Shown here one piece after another: positions 56,255 through 64,000 of a DNA stretch of 64,000 nt. This stretch comes from Massilia sp. Leaf139. Its GTDB lineage: Bacteria; Pseudomonadota; Gammaproteobacteria; Burkholderiales; Burkholderiaceae_D. The notes below the pieces were generated by a model, which worked only from the letters and a program-made list of their open reading frames with translations, was not told the origin of the DNA and searched no databases. How positions within the stretch are numbered: the stretch's first letter is position 1; each line of letters opens with the position of its first letter. Position numbers and translations under genes: made by a program. The stretch is from assembly GCF_001424165.1 (NCBI RefSeq), contig NZ_LMOJ01000001.1, positions 89,194 to 153,193 on the forward strand. The letters are read 5' to 3'.

Positions 56255-56721
56255 TGGCCACCGCCAAGACGCCGCGCTTCGTATTCCTCGTGAACCGCGC
56301 GCAGCGCGCCATGATGCGCTGGATCGAAAGCCGGCCCGCGGCATGGGACGGGGCCAGTGCCGCCCAGGCCGGCCTGCTGTTCCTGCTGGCCGGGCGCGGG
56401 TCTGCGCCGGATGCGGCGGCCGATGCGGCATCGATCGGCGAGATCGCCGCCGCGCTGGAAGTCGCGCCGGCCGCCGTGACGAACCTGTCGAAGCGGATGG
56501 AGGCAACGCGGCTCGTCGAACGCATCGCCGACGCGCACGACGCGCGCATGACGCGCCTGCGCCTGACGCCCGCCGGCGTGGCGGCCAGCCTGCAGGCGAA
56601 AACGGTGCTGGCCGACCTGAACGCGAAACTGTGCCGGGGTTTCAGCCCGGAGGAACTGCGGACGGTGGCGCGCTGGCTCGACCATTCGGCCTCCGTCTTG
56701 AGCGAACCGGACGAATCCTAG
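56254..56721 (+). CDS. MarR-family transcriptional regulator
   Basis: 155 aa. Winged helix-turn-helix dimer: RFVFLVNRAQRAMMRWIESR at the N-terminal dimer helix, ASIGEIAAALEVAPAAVTNL as recognition-helix region, and EATRLVERIADAHDARMTRL as the wing. Usually a repressor released by a small aromatic ligand; the coupled hydrolase upstream is the likely target and its substrate a possible ligand. Starts one base before the hydrolase stop (TGATG). Nothing suggests a role on other genes. Confidence 0.87.
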   Translation: MATAKTPRFVFLVNRAQRAMMRWIESRPAAWDGASAAQAGLLFLLAGRGSAPDAAADAASIGEIAAALEVAPAAVTNLSKRMEATRLVERIADAHDARMTRLRLTPAGVAASLQAKTVLADLNAKLCRGFSPEELRTVARWLDHSASVLSEPDES

Positions 56722-56791
56722 TTCGCGCTGCGCTTGAAGCGCACAGCAGGCTGCTTTATGCTGATCGCAGTCCAACGTCATCGGAGGTCTC

Positions 56792-57196
56792 ATGTTGCAA
56801 GGCGGCTGTTATTGCGGCGCGATACGCTACGTCGTCGAAGGCGACATCTTTCACGGCACCCTGTGCCATTGCAGCGATTGCCGGCGCATCGCCGGTGCAC
56901 CGGCCGTGGCCTGGTTCAGCGCGCGCACCGTGGACATGCGTTTCACCAAGGGCAACCCATCCACCTTCCGCTCCAGCGAGCATGTGCTGCGCGCCTTTTG
57001 CGGCACCTGCGGCACCACGCTCACCTATCAGGACGACCGCAGCCCCGACGACATCGACATTGCCACGGCCAGCCTCGACGATCCCGAAGCGGCGCCGCCG
57101 CAAGACCATACCTTCGCTGGCGAACGGCTGAGCTGGATGCGCGCCGCGGACGGCTTGCCGGCCTTTCCGCGCACCCGTTCGGAAGGCGCGGGCTGA
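56792..57196 (+). CDS. GFA-family zinc protein, second copy
   Basis: 134 aa of the same fold as 24558-24956 but with different sequence: GGCYCGAIRYVVEG, TLCHCSDCRRIAGA and AFCGTCGTTLTYQD carry the zinc-binding Cys. Start ATG 56792 after CGGAGG. Substrate unknown. Independent of the marR operon, 70 bases downstream of it. Confidence 0.88.
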   Translation: MLQGGCYCGAIRYVVEGDIFHGTLCHCSDCRRIAGAPAVAWFSARTVDMRFTKGNPSTFRSSEHVLRAFCGTCGTTLTYQDDRSPDDIDIATASLDDPEAAPPQDHTFAGERLSWMRAADGLPAFPRTRSEGAG

Positions 57197-57301
57197 CCCT
57201 ATTTTGTCCCGCTATCGCTGCCGCCAGGGTGAAACTGCCCACAGACCGGCGGCGCGTGCTCCCCTAATGTCGTTCCATTGCCAACCACAAGGACAACCGA
57301 C

Positions 57302-57838
57302 ATGGATTCGATCAACCGCAACCAGCCCGAAGTCAACCGCCGCGACCTGAGCGGCGAGGAAGCCCGCAAGCGCATCCGCGAGACGGCCGACGAGGCCAAG
57401 ACCTGCTTTTTCGTCACCGCCAAAGGCACCGGCGCGGACGGCGGCGTGCGCCCGATGAGCGTGCTGCAGGCCGACGAGGCCGGCCACCTGTGGTTCCTGA
57501 GCGCCATCGACAGCCACAAGGATGCAGAACTCGCCACCGATCCGCAGGTCAAGCTGTATTTCCAGCGCAGCACCCATGCCGGCTTCATGGAACTCGAGGG
57601 CATCGCCACGGTCTCCCAGGATCGCGCCAAGATCAAGGAGCTGTGGGACTTCACGCTGAAAACCTGGTTCACCGAAGGCGAGGACGACCCGCGCATCACC
57701 GTCATCCACTTCGTACCGAAGAGCGGCTATTACTGGGACAACAAGCACGGGCAAGCCGTGGCCGGCGTCAAGATGCTCATTGGCGCGACGATCGGCAAGA
57801 CGCTCGACGATTCGATCGAGGGCACGCTGACGCCATAA
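57302..57838 (+). CDS. pyridoxamine 5'-phosphate oxidase-like flavin protein
   Basis: 178 aa of the general-stress-protein-26-like split-barrel FMN family: AKTCFFVTAKGTGADGGVRP, MSVLQADEAGHLWFLSAIDS, KDAELATDPQVKLYFQRSTH, FMELEGIATVSQDRAKIKEL and LKTWFTEGEDDPRITVIHF. These proteins bind FMN or related cofactors and are induced by stress; enzymatic activity is often not proven. ATG 57302. Monocistronic or with the VOC remnant that follows. Confidence 0.87.
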   Translation: MDSINRNQPEVNRRDLSGEEARKRIRETADEAKTCFFVTAKGTGADGGVRPMSVLQADEAGHLWFLSAIDSHKDAELATDPQVKLYFQRSTHAGFMELEGIATVSQDRAKIKELWDFTLKTWFTEGEDDPRITVIHFVPKSGYYWDNKHGQAVAGVKMLIGATIGKTLDDSIEGTLTP

Positions 57839-57861
57839 ACCTGTCCTCGGAGGGAGGGGCG

Positions 57862-57963
57862 ATGATCGAGCTCGACCACGTGATCGTGTCCGCGCGCGAC
57901 CGGGTGGCCGCCGCGCGGCTGCTGGCACATCGCACATTTGTCCCTCGCGCACGCCGTTTTTGA
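57862..57963 (+). pseudogene. truncated VOC/glyoxalase-like gene remnant
   Basis: A 33-codon frame starts MIELDHVIVSARDRVAAARL, the typical N-terminus of a VOC-superfamily protein, with AGGGAGGGG before the ATG. After about 22 codons the protein changes to HRTFVPRARRF and stops, so more than 80% of the usual ~130 aa is missing. The abrupt break and 5' intact start signal point to a 3' deletion. The next gene starts 42 bases later. Confidence 0.7.
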
Positions 57964-58005
57964 CCTGCGGCTACAATGGGTTTCATTGAATCGCAGGGGA
58001 ATCAC

Positions 58006-59073
58006 ATGCAACGAACGGCTTTGGTGGTAGGGATCACGGGGATCGGCGGCAACCATGTCGCGCGCGAATTGCTGGCGCACGGGTGGAAGGTGGTCGGCCT
58101 GTCGCGCCGGGCGCCGAAGGACTTGCCGCAGGTGCGCCATGTGGCGGCCGACCTGCTCGATCCGGCGGCACTGTCCGCCGCCCTAGCCGCCGTCGATCCG
58201 ACCCACGTGTTCATCACCACCTGGATGCGCCAGGACACCGAGCAGGAAAACATCCGCGTCAACGCGGCGCTGGTGCGCAACCTGCTCGACGCCTTGTCGC
58301 CGAAAAAGAGCGTGCGTCACGTCGCCCTGGTGACGGGCCTGAAGCATTATCTCGGCCCCTTCGAGGCGTATGCCAGCTCGGGCACGCTGCCGGACACGCC
58401 GCTGCGCGAAAGCCAGCCGCGCCTGCCGCTCGACAATTTTTATTATGCCCAGGAAGACGAGGTCTACGCCGCCGCCGGGCGCGACCGCTTCACCTGGAGC
58501 GTGCACCGTCCGCATTCCATCATCGGCCTGGCCGTCGGCAACGCGATGAACATGGGCACCACGCTGGCCGTCTACGCCACCATCTGCAAGGAAACCGGGC
58601 GTCCCTTCCAGTTCCCCGGCTCCGAGGCGCAATGGAAAGGCCTGACCGACGTGACCGATGCACGCATGCTTGCCAAGCAATTGGTCTGGGCCGCCGACAC
58701 CGACGCGGCCAAGAACGAAGCCTTCAATATCGTCAATGGCGACGTGTTCCGCTGGAGCTGGCTGTGGCCGAAACTGGCGGCTTATTTTGGCGTGGAAGCG
58801 GGCGGCTATAGCGGCCAGATCCAGCCCCTGGAGCCGGCGATGGCGAACGACGGCCCGCTCTGGCGCGAGATCGCGGCCCGCCACAATCTGGTGGAACCCG
58901 AGCTCGAGCGCCTGGCTTCGGCCTGGCACACCGATCTCGACCTGGGGCGTCCGCTGGAAGTCATGACCGACATGGCCAACAGCCGCCGGCTCGGCTTCAC
59001 CGCCTATCAGGCCACGGACGATTCGTTCTTCGCGCTCTTCGACCGCTTGCGCGCGGAACGCCTGATTCCCTGA
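58006..59073 (+). CDS. PRISE-type SDR reductase (progesterone 5-beta-reductase/iridoid-synthase-like)
   Basis: 355 aa. NAD(P)-binding Rossmann domain with TALVVGITGIGGNHVARELL and VGLSRRAPKDLPQV. The PRISE signature replaces the SDR YxxxK: SVRHVALVTGLKHYLGPFEA and NFYYAQEDEVY, where NFYYxxED is characteristic; HRPHSIIGLAVGNAMNMGTT is also typical. Members reduce activated C=C bonds (enones), in plants progesterone and 8-oxogeranial; the bacterial substrate is unknown. ATG 58006 has AGGGGAA just upstream and begins the fold; an ATG ten codons earlier is less likely. The next gene, a glycosyltransferase, starts after 20 bases and may be co-transcribed. Confidence 0.85.
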   Translation: MQRTALVVGITGIGGNHVARELLAHGWKVVGLSRRAPKDLPQVRHVAADLLDPAALSAALAAVDPTHVFITTWMRQDTEQENIRVNAALVRNLLDALSPKKSVRHVALVTGLKHYLGPFEAYASSGTLPDTPLRESQPRLPLDNFYYAQEDEVYAAAGRDRFTWSVHRPHSIIGLAVGNAMNMGTTLAVYATICKETGRPFQFPGSEAQWKGLTDVTDARMLAKQLVWAADTDAAKNEAFNIVNGDVFRWSWLWPKLAAYFGVEAGGYSGQIQPLEPAMANDGPLWREIAARHNLVEPELERLASAWHTDLDLGRPLEVMTDMANSRRLGFTAYQATDDSFFALFDRLRAERLIP

Positions 59074-59093
59074 CGACGCCAGCGGCGCGCACC

Positions 59094-60362
59094 ATGGAAG
59101 CGAAAGCCCGGCCGCTCCACATCGTGCTGGTCACCATCGGCTCGGCCGGCGACCTGTTTCCCTTCATGCGCCTGGCGCTGGCCCTGCGCAAAGCGGGGCA
59201 CCGCATCAGCTTTCTCGGGCCGCATCAGCACGAACCCTTTGTGCGCGACGCCGGCCTGCCTTTCCACGGCTTGCCGGCCGACCCGGCCGTGCTCGACCAC
59301 CCGGATTTGTGGCATCCGACGCGCGGCTTCGGTGTCGTCTGGGAAGCGACGCGGCCGGCGATGGCGGCCGTCCCGACGTTCATGGCCACATTGCCGCCTG
59401 ACGAAAATTGCACCATGTTGGTGCATCCGCTGGCGCTGCCGGAAGCTGCCCTGTGCCGCGCCGCGCGCCCAGGCCTGCGCATCGCCGCCGCCTTTCTCGC
59501 ACCCTCGAACCTGCCGACCGTTCACGACCCGCTGATGCTCGGCCCCTGGCGCGTGCCGCGCTGGGTGCCGCATGGCGTGCGCCGGCGCCTGTGGCGCAGC
59601 CTGGCCAGCCGCTTCGTCGACCCGATCGCGCTGCCCGGCCTGAACGCGGCGCGAACACAGGCCGGACTGGCGCCGATCGAGTCGCTGATCGACACCATCG
59701 TCTCGATCGCCGACCTGTCGATCGCGCTGTTTCCGGACTGGTTCGCGCCGACCCAGCCGGACTGGCCACAGCCGCTGGTGCGCTGCGGCTTTCCGCTGTT
59801 CGATCCCAAGCCGGATGCGGCCTTGTCCGACGAGCTGCTGCACTTCCTGGGGCAGGGCGGCCGGCCCCTGGTGTTCACGCCCGGCACCGGCAACCGCCAG
59901 GCGCGCCGCTATTTCGCGCACGCGATCGAAGCGACCCGCCTGCTGGGCGAACGCGCCGTCTTCCTCACGCCGCACCGAGACCAGCTGCCCGAAGAACTCC
60001 CGCGCCATGTGCTGTGGCAGGAGTACGTGCCGCTGCGCGCCCTGCTGCCGCGGATAGCAGTGCTGGTGCACCATGGCGGCATCGGCACCACGGCCGAAGC
60101 CCTGCTTGCCGGCACCGCGCAATTGGTGGTGCCGCTCGCGCACGACCAGTTCGACAATGGAGCCCGCGTGGAAGCGCTCGGCGTGGGCGTGGCGCTGCCG
60201 GCGACGCGCTTGAATACGCGGCGGCTGGTGGCTTGTCTCGGGGCGCTGTTGGACGACGAGGGAGTGCGCGGGCGCTGCCGGGCGCTGGCGGGGAATTTCG
60301 AGCGGGATGCGGGGGTGGAGGAGGTGGTGCGGGCGCTGGAAGGGTTGGCGTCGCAGCAGTAG
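59094..60362 (+). CDS. GT1-family glycosyltransferase (UGT-like)
   Basis: 422 aa. GT-B fold enzyme: N-terminal IVLVTIGSAGDLFPFMRLAL and GHRISFLGPHQHEPFV; C-terminal nucleotide-sugar domain with PLVFTPGTGNRQARRYFAHA, WQEYVPLRALLPRIAVLVHH, GGIGTTAEALLAGTAQLVVP and AHDQFDNGARVEALGVGVAL, which is the UDP-binding signature region. Similar to rhamnosyl- and sterol-glucosyltransferases acting on small hydrophobic acceptors. Acceptor unknown; the neighbouring PRISE-type reductase could supply one, but that is inference. ATG 59094. Confidence 0.9.
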   Translation: MEAKARPLHIVLVTIGSAGDLFPFMRLALALRKAGHRISFLGPHQHEPFVRDAGLPFHGLPADPAVLDHPDLWHPTRGFGVVWEATRPAMAAVPTFMATLPPDENCTMLVHPLALPEAALCRAARPGLRIAAAFLAPSNLPTVHDPLMLGPWRVPRWVPHGVRRRLWRSLASRFVDPIALPGLNAARTQAGLAPIESLIDTIVSIADLSIALFPDWFAPTQPDWPQPLVRCGFPLFDPKPDAALSDELLHFLGQGGRPLVFTPGTGNRQARRYFAHAIEATRLLGERAVFLTPHRDQLPEELPRHVLWQEYVPLRALLPRIAVLVHHGGIGTTAEALLAGTAQLVVPLAHDQFDNGARVEALGVGVALPATRLNTRRLVACLGALLDDEGVRGRCRALAGNFERDAGVEEVVRALEGLASQQ

Positions 60363-60418
60363 GTGCATGCGTCGCGTGCTGGATCACGGCGCGTTCCCGA
60401 GCCAACAGAGATGTCCGT

Positions 60419-60497
60419 AACGCGTGGGCATGCCCACCCTACGGTGTGCTGTTGCCCGAGAACGGTGTGTACCGTAGGGTGGGCATGCCCACGCGTT
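60419..60497. repeat. perfect 27-base inverted-repeat element of the GTGGGC family
   Basis: Arms 60419-60445 and 60471-60497 are exact reverse complements, each starting or ending AACGCGTGGGCATGCCCACC, around a 25-base centre. Each arm is also a small hairpin itself (GTGGGCATGCCCAC). The most complete copy in the window. Confidence 0.9.
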
Positions 60498-60611
60498 GCA
60501 GCGCTCGCGTTGCCACATGCCCTTGCCTTCAACATCGGTGTGTCAACGCACCGTCAACTTCCCTACAGAACGTTTTAATGGCGCCATGACTGGCTGAAGG
60601 CAGGAGCGGCG

Positions 60612-63182
60612 ATGCGGCGCAAGACGAAAGACGGTGAGGTAAAACAGACGGGCAACCCGGCCGACGGCGAGAGGCGTCCCGGCTATGTGCGGGTGCGCGG
60701 CGCGCGCGAACACAACTTGAAAAACGTCAGCCTCGACATCCCGCGCGACGCGCTGGTCGTGTTCACCGGCGTCTCCGGCTCGGGCAAGTCCTCGCTCGCC
60801 TTCGGCACCCTGTACGCCGAAGCCCAGCGCCGCTACCTGGAATCGGTCTCGCCCTATGCGCGCCGCCTGTTCCACCAGATGCCGGTGCCGGAAGTCGACG
60901 AGATCGACGGCCTGCCGCCGGCGGTCGCCCTGCAGCAGCAGCGCGGTTCGCCCACCACGCGCTCCTCGGTCGGCAGCGTCAGCACGCTTTCCAACTCGCT
61001 GCGCATGCTGTATTCGCGCGCCGGCGACTATCCGCCCGGCCAGGAACTGCTGTACGCCGAATCGTTTTCGCCGAACACGCCCGAAGGCGCCTGCCCGCAA
61101 TGCTCGGGCCTGGGACGCGTCTACGAGGTGACCGAACAGTCGCTGGTGCCGGACGACTCGCTCACCATCCGCGAGCGCGCGGTCGCCGCCTGGCCGCCGG
61201 CCTGGCATGGCCAGAACCTGCGCGACATCCTCGTCACCATGGGCTACGACGTCGACACGCCCTGGCGCGAGCTGCCGAAGAAAGACCGCGACTGGATTCT
61301 GTATACCGACGAGACGCCGACCGTGCCCGTCTACGCCGGCCTCACGCCCGAGGAAACGAAGCGCGCCCTGAAGCGCAAGGACACGCCGAGCTACCAGGGC
61401 ACGTTCACGGGCGCGCGCCGCTACGTGCTGCAGACCTTCGCCACCACCGAAAGCGCCTCGATGAAGAAGCGCGTGGCGCGCTACATGGTCAGCACCGAGT
61501 GCCCGCTGTGCCGCGGCAAGCGCCTGCGCCAGGAAGCCTTGTCGGTCACCTTCGGCGGCGTCGATATCGCCGACATTTCGCGCATGCCGCTTGCGCGCCT
61601 GCACGCCATGCTCGAACCCTATGCGAGCGGTAAAGGCGTCGCGGACAAGGCGCGTGCCAAGCTGCACCCCGAACAGCTGATCATCACCCAGCGCATCGCC
61701 GAAGACCTGGTCGCGCGCCTGGATGTGCTGCTGGCGCTGGGCCTGGGCTACCTGGCGCTGGAGCGCAGCACGCCCACGCTCAGTCCCGGCGAACTGCAGC
61801 GCCTGCGCCTTGCCACGCAGGTGCGCTCGAACCTGTTCGGCGTCGTCTACGTGCTCGACGAACCTTCCGCCGGCCTGCATCCGGCCGATACCGAAGCCCT
61901 CCTCACCGCGCTCGATCAGCTGAAAGCATCCGGCAATTCGCTGTTCGTGGTCGAGCACGCGCTGGACGTGATCCGGCGCGCCGACTGGATCGTCGACGTC
62001 GGCCCGGCCGCGGGCGAGAAGGGCGGCGAGGTGCTCTTCAGCGGCCCGCCGCAGGAGCTGAAACAGGTCGAGGCCTCGCAGACCCGGCGTTACCTGTTCG
62101 ACGAGGCGCCGCTCGCACGGCGCGAACGGCGCGAACCGGCCGGCTGGCTGCGCCTGGAAGGCGTCACCCGCAACAACCTGAACAAGCTGAAGGTGGAATT
62201 CCCGCTCGGCGTGCTGACCGCCGTTTGCGGCGTCTCGGGTTCCGGCAAATCGAGCCTGGTAAGCCAGGTGCTGGTCGACCTGGTGGCGCGCGAACTGGGG
62301 CAGGGCGGCGCGCCGCTCGAGATGGAGGAAACCGACGACCTCGAACAGGAAGCGGCGCTGCCCCTGGAAGGCCATATCGTCGGCGGCATGGAAGCGATCC
62401 GGCGCATGGTGCGCGTCGACCAGAAGCCGATCGGCCGTACGCCGCGCTCGAACCTGGCCACCTATACCGGTTTGTTCGATCAGGTACGCAAACTCTTCGC
62501 CGCCACCAAGATGGCGAAGTCGCGCCGCTACGATGCCGGCCGCTTTTCCTTCAACGTCGCCAAGGGCCGCTGCGAGAACTGCGCTGGCGAGGGCTCGGTC
62601 ATGGTCGAACTGCTGTTCCTGCCGAGCGTGTACGCGCCGTGCCCGGTCTGCGCCGGGGCGCGCTACAACGCCCAGACCCTCGAGGTCACCTACAAGGACA
62701 AGAACATCGCCGAAGTGCTGGGCATGACGGTCGATGCGGCGGCCGAGTTCTTCGCGGGCGAAGCCCTGGTCGAGCGCTCGCTGGAAGTGCTGCGCGAAGT
62801 GGGCCTCGGCTACCTGCGCCTGGGCCAGCCGGCCACCGAACTGTCGGGCGGCGAGGCGCAACGCATCAAGCTGGCGACCGAACTGCAGCGCACCGGGCGC
62901 GGCAACACCCTGTATATATTGGACGAGCCGACCACCGGCCTGCACCCGTCCGACGTGGATCGCCTGATCCTCCAGCTCGAGCGCCTGGTCGACGCCGGCA
63001 ACACGGTGGTCGTGGTCGAACACACGATGCGCGTGGTGGCCGCCTGCGACTGGGTGATCGATATCGGGCCGGGCGCTGGCGACGAGGGCGGCACCGTGGT
63101 GGCGGCGGGCGCGCCGGAGGCAGTGGCGCAGGCGCCGAAGAGCCGTACGGCGCCGTATTTACGGCCCCATCTGCCCGCATAA
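60612..63182 (+). CDS. UvrA2-like ABC ATPase
   Basis: 856 aa, shorter than the ~940-aa housekeeping UvrA, with features of class II UvrA: two ATPase modules with Walker [16 protein letters not shown] and [17 protein letters not shown], zinc-finger Cys pairs [19 protein letters not shown] and the large [10 protein letters not shown] ... [10 protein letters not shown], and signatures [14 protein letters not shown] and [14 protein letters not shown]. The UvrB-binding region expected in full UvrA seems reduced or absent. Class II members are linked to drug resistance and DNA-damage tolerance. No LexA-box-like motif was found upstream. ATG 60612. Confidence 0.92.
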   Translation: MRRKTKDGEVKQTGNPADGERRPGYVRVRGAREHNLKNVSLDIPRDALVVFTGVSGSGKSSLAFGTLYAEAQRRYLESVSPYARRLFHQMPVPEVDEIDGLPPAVALQQQRGSPTTRSSVGSVSTLSNSLRMLYSRAGDYPPGQELLYAESFSPNTPEGACPQCSGLGRVYEVTEQSLVPDDSLTIRERAVAAWPPAWHGQNLRDILVTMGYDVDTPWRELPKKDRDWILYTDETPTVPVYAGLTPEETKRALKRKDTPSYQGTFTGARRYVLQTFATTESASMKKRVARYMVSTECPLCRGKRLRQEALSVTFGGVDIADISRMPLARLHAMLEPYASGKGVADKARAKLHPEQLIITQRIAEDLVARLDVLLALGLGYLALERSTPTLSPGELQRLRLATQVRSNLFGVVYVLDEPSAGLHPADTEALLTALDQLKASGNSLFVVEHALDVIRRADWIVDVGPAAGEKGGEVLFSGPPQELKQVEASQTRRYLFDEAPLARRERREPAGWLRLEGVTRNNLNKLKVEFPLGVLTAVCGVSGSGKSSLVSQVLVDLVARELGQGGAPLEMEETDDLEQEAALPLEGHIVGGMEAIRRMVRVDQKPIGRTPRSNLATYTGLFDQVRKLFAATKMAKSRRYDAGRFSFNVAKGRCENCAGEGSVMVELLFLPSVYAPCPVCAGARYNAQTLEVTYKDKNIAEVLGMTVDAAAEFFAGEALVERSLEVLREVGLGYLRLGQPATELSGGEAQRIKLATELQRTGRGNTLYILDEPTTGLHPSDVDRLILQLERLVDAGNTVVVVEHTMRVVAACDWVIDIGPGAGDEGGTVVAAGAPEAVAQAPKSRTAPYLRPHLPA

Positions 63183-63247
63183 AGACGGTATTGCGGCCTG
63201 CAGGCAGCGCACGGTTGAACCGCCGTAAACGTGTCATTTGCGTTACA

Positions 63248-63268
63248 CTTAAGAACTTTTTTCTTAAG
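63248..63268. promoter_or_regulatory. inverted repeat CTTAAGAA/TTCTTAAG
   Basis: Perfect eight-base arms with a five-base spacer CTTTT, 13 bases before the CHASE3 sensor ATG, overlapping the expected promoter or ribosome-binding region. Possible operator or leader hairpin. Confidence 0.4.
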
Positions 63269-63281
63269 ATAATCGCAATAC

Positions 63282-64000
63282 ATGACCGGCACCTCGCTCG
63301 ATAACACCCAGTTCCGCCGCATTCTGACGCGTAACGTCGCCCTCCCGCTTGGCCTGTCCGTGCTGAGCGCGGCCGTCTTCGTGGCGATCGTTGCCTACCT
63401 GGTCAGCGTGCTGAACTGGGTCGAGCATTCGCAGGAAGTCATCGGCAAGGCCAATGAAGTGAACCGCCTGGTCTCCGACATGGAGGCCGGCATGCGCGGC
63501 TACGTGATCTCGGGCGACGAAAGCTTCCTCGCGCCCTACACGGTAGCCAAGCCGAAGGTGGACATCGAGGTCGACGCGCTGCAGCGTCTCGTCGGCGACA
63601 ACCAGCAGCAGACCGACCGCCTGAGCCGCGTGCGCGGCGCCCATGCCGAATGGCTCAAGTTCACGACGGAGGTGATCGACCGCCGCCGCGCCAGGGACGA
63701 TGTCGTGGCAACGATCATGAGCGGGCGCGGCAAGAGCCTGACCGACGACATGCGCGCCCAGTTCGCGGGCTTCCTGGCCGCGGAGCAAGATCTACTGCGG
63801 GCGCGCAACGAGGATGCGCGTTCGGTGATCGTCTGGTCGGTCGGTGCCTTCCTGATGTTCACTCTGATCGTCGGCGGCCTGCTGGCCGCGTTCGGCCGGC
63901 GCGAGCTGGTGCACCTGTCGAACAGCTACGACGAGGTGCTGCGCCACGAGAACGAACACAATGCCGAGCTGCGCCACCTGAGCTGGCTGCGCAGCGGCCA
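63282..64000 (+). CDS. CHASE3-domain membrane sensor, C-terminus cut by window edge
   Basis: At least 239 aa, open at the window end. One membrane helix (about 19-42, ALPLGLSVLSAAVFVAIVAY), a periplasmic CHASE3 domain (about 45-180; LVSDMEAGMRGYVISGDESF is the family signature), then a second helix (about 185-207, VIVWSVGAFLMFTLIVGGLL) and a coiled coil (NSYDEVLRHENEHNAELRHL). The output domain, kinase or diguanylate cyclase or other, is outside. ATG 63282 gives the right topology; no competing start is clear. Confidence 0.88.
   Translation, partial: MTGTSLDNTQFRRILTRNVALPLGLSVLSAAVFVAIVAYLVSVLNWVEHSQEVIGKANEVNRLVSDMEAGMRGYVISGDESFLAPYTVAKPKVDIEVDALQRLVGDNQQQTDRLSRVRGAHAEWLKFTTEVIDRRRARDDVVATIMSGRGKSLTDDMRAQFAGFLAAEQDLLRARNEDARSVIVWSVGAFLMFTLIVGGLLAAFGRRELVHLSNSYDEVLRHENEHNAELRHLSWLRSG

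Noticed and set aside
60612..63182. Housekeeping UvrA excinuclease
   Set aside because: Shorter than standard UvrA and with a reduced UvrB-contact region; better described as UvrA2-like.

Overview
The window is high-GC chromosomal DNA from a betaproteobacterium, most likely an Oxalobacteraceae member close to Massilia, Telluria or Duganella. The evidence is the pyrG-kdsA-eno-ftsB and dapA-bamC blocks, a PEP-CTERM protein, neighbouring cyanophycin synthetase genes, several large sensor proteins and GC-rich dispersed repeats. I see no rRNA, tRNA, CRISPR array, insertion sequence or prophage. The species assignment is inference.

Layout. 1-3189: a GAF-EAL protein cut by the left edge and a LytS/LytTR two-component pair. 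3302-7898: a leftward three-gene envelope cluster (YaiO-like barrel, sulfatase-fold membrane enzyme, secreted barrel-like protein). 8156-13375: two chemoreceptors flanking an exported M20 amidohydrolase. 13639-18273: pyrG, kdsA, eno, ftsB and an orphan antitoxin-like gene. 18381-24956: small secreted or cytosolic genes, dps, hslO, a gamma-carbonic-anhydrase-like gene and a hydrolase. 25076-31130: PHP phosphatase, htpX, yciO, site-2 protease, methyltransferase, dapA, bamC. 31428-38112: Ala/Thr-rich lipoprotein, L16 hydroxylase, slyD, mutS. 38229-45671: a signalling block of two receiver proteins, a hybrid kinase and a CheB-CheR-PAS-kinase-receiver giant. 45854-47146: PEP-CTERM protein and LysE exporter. 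47337-55252: a cyanophycin island. 55382-64000: hydrolase/MarR pair, small enzymes, a PRISE-type reductase, a glycosyltransferase, a UvrA2-like ATPase and a CHASE3 sensor cut by the right edge.

The most interesting unit is the cyanophycin island. A full CphA1-type synthetase lies beside a shorter CphA2-like paralogue whose Mur-ligase P-loop is destroyed. They are divergent from an ABC exporter carrying an extra N-terminal domain and a Cys4 zinc-ribbon-like segment, and a DUF1854 gene overlapping the exporter. The first two can be assigned to Asp/Arg storage polymer synthesis; the roles of the last two are not established.

Other regulatory signals are a close sigma-54 promoter match upstream of the PEP-CTERM gene, a sigma-32-like promoter before htpX, a FliA-like promoter before one chemoreceptor, a GTTAAC-rich operator candidate before the hydrolase/marR pair, and a family of GTGGGC/GCCCAC repeat elements at seven intergenic sites. 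No database or structure search was possible, so family names rest on recognised motifs and gene order.
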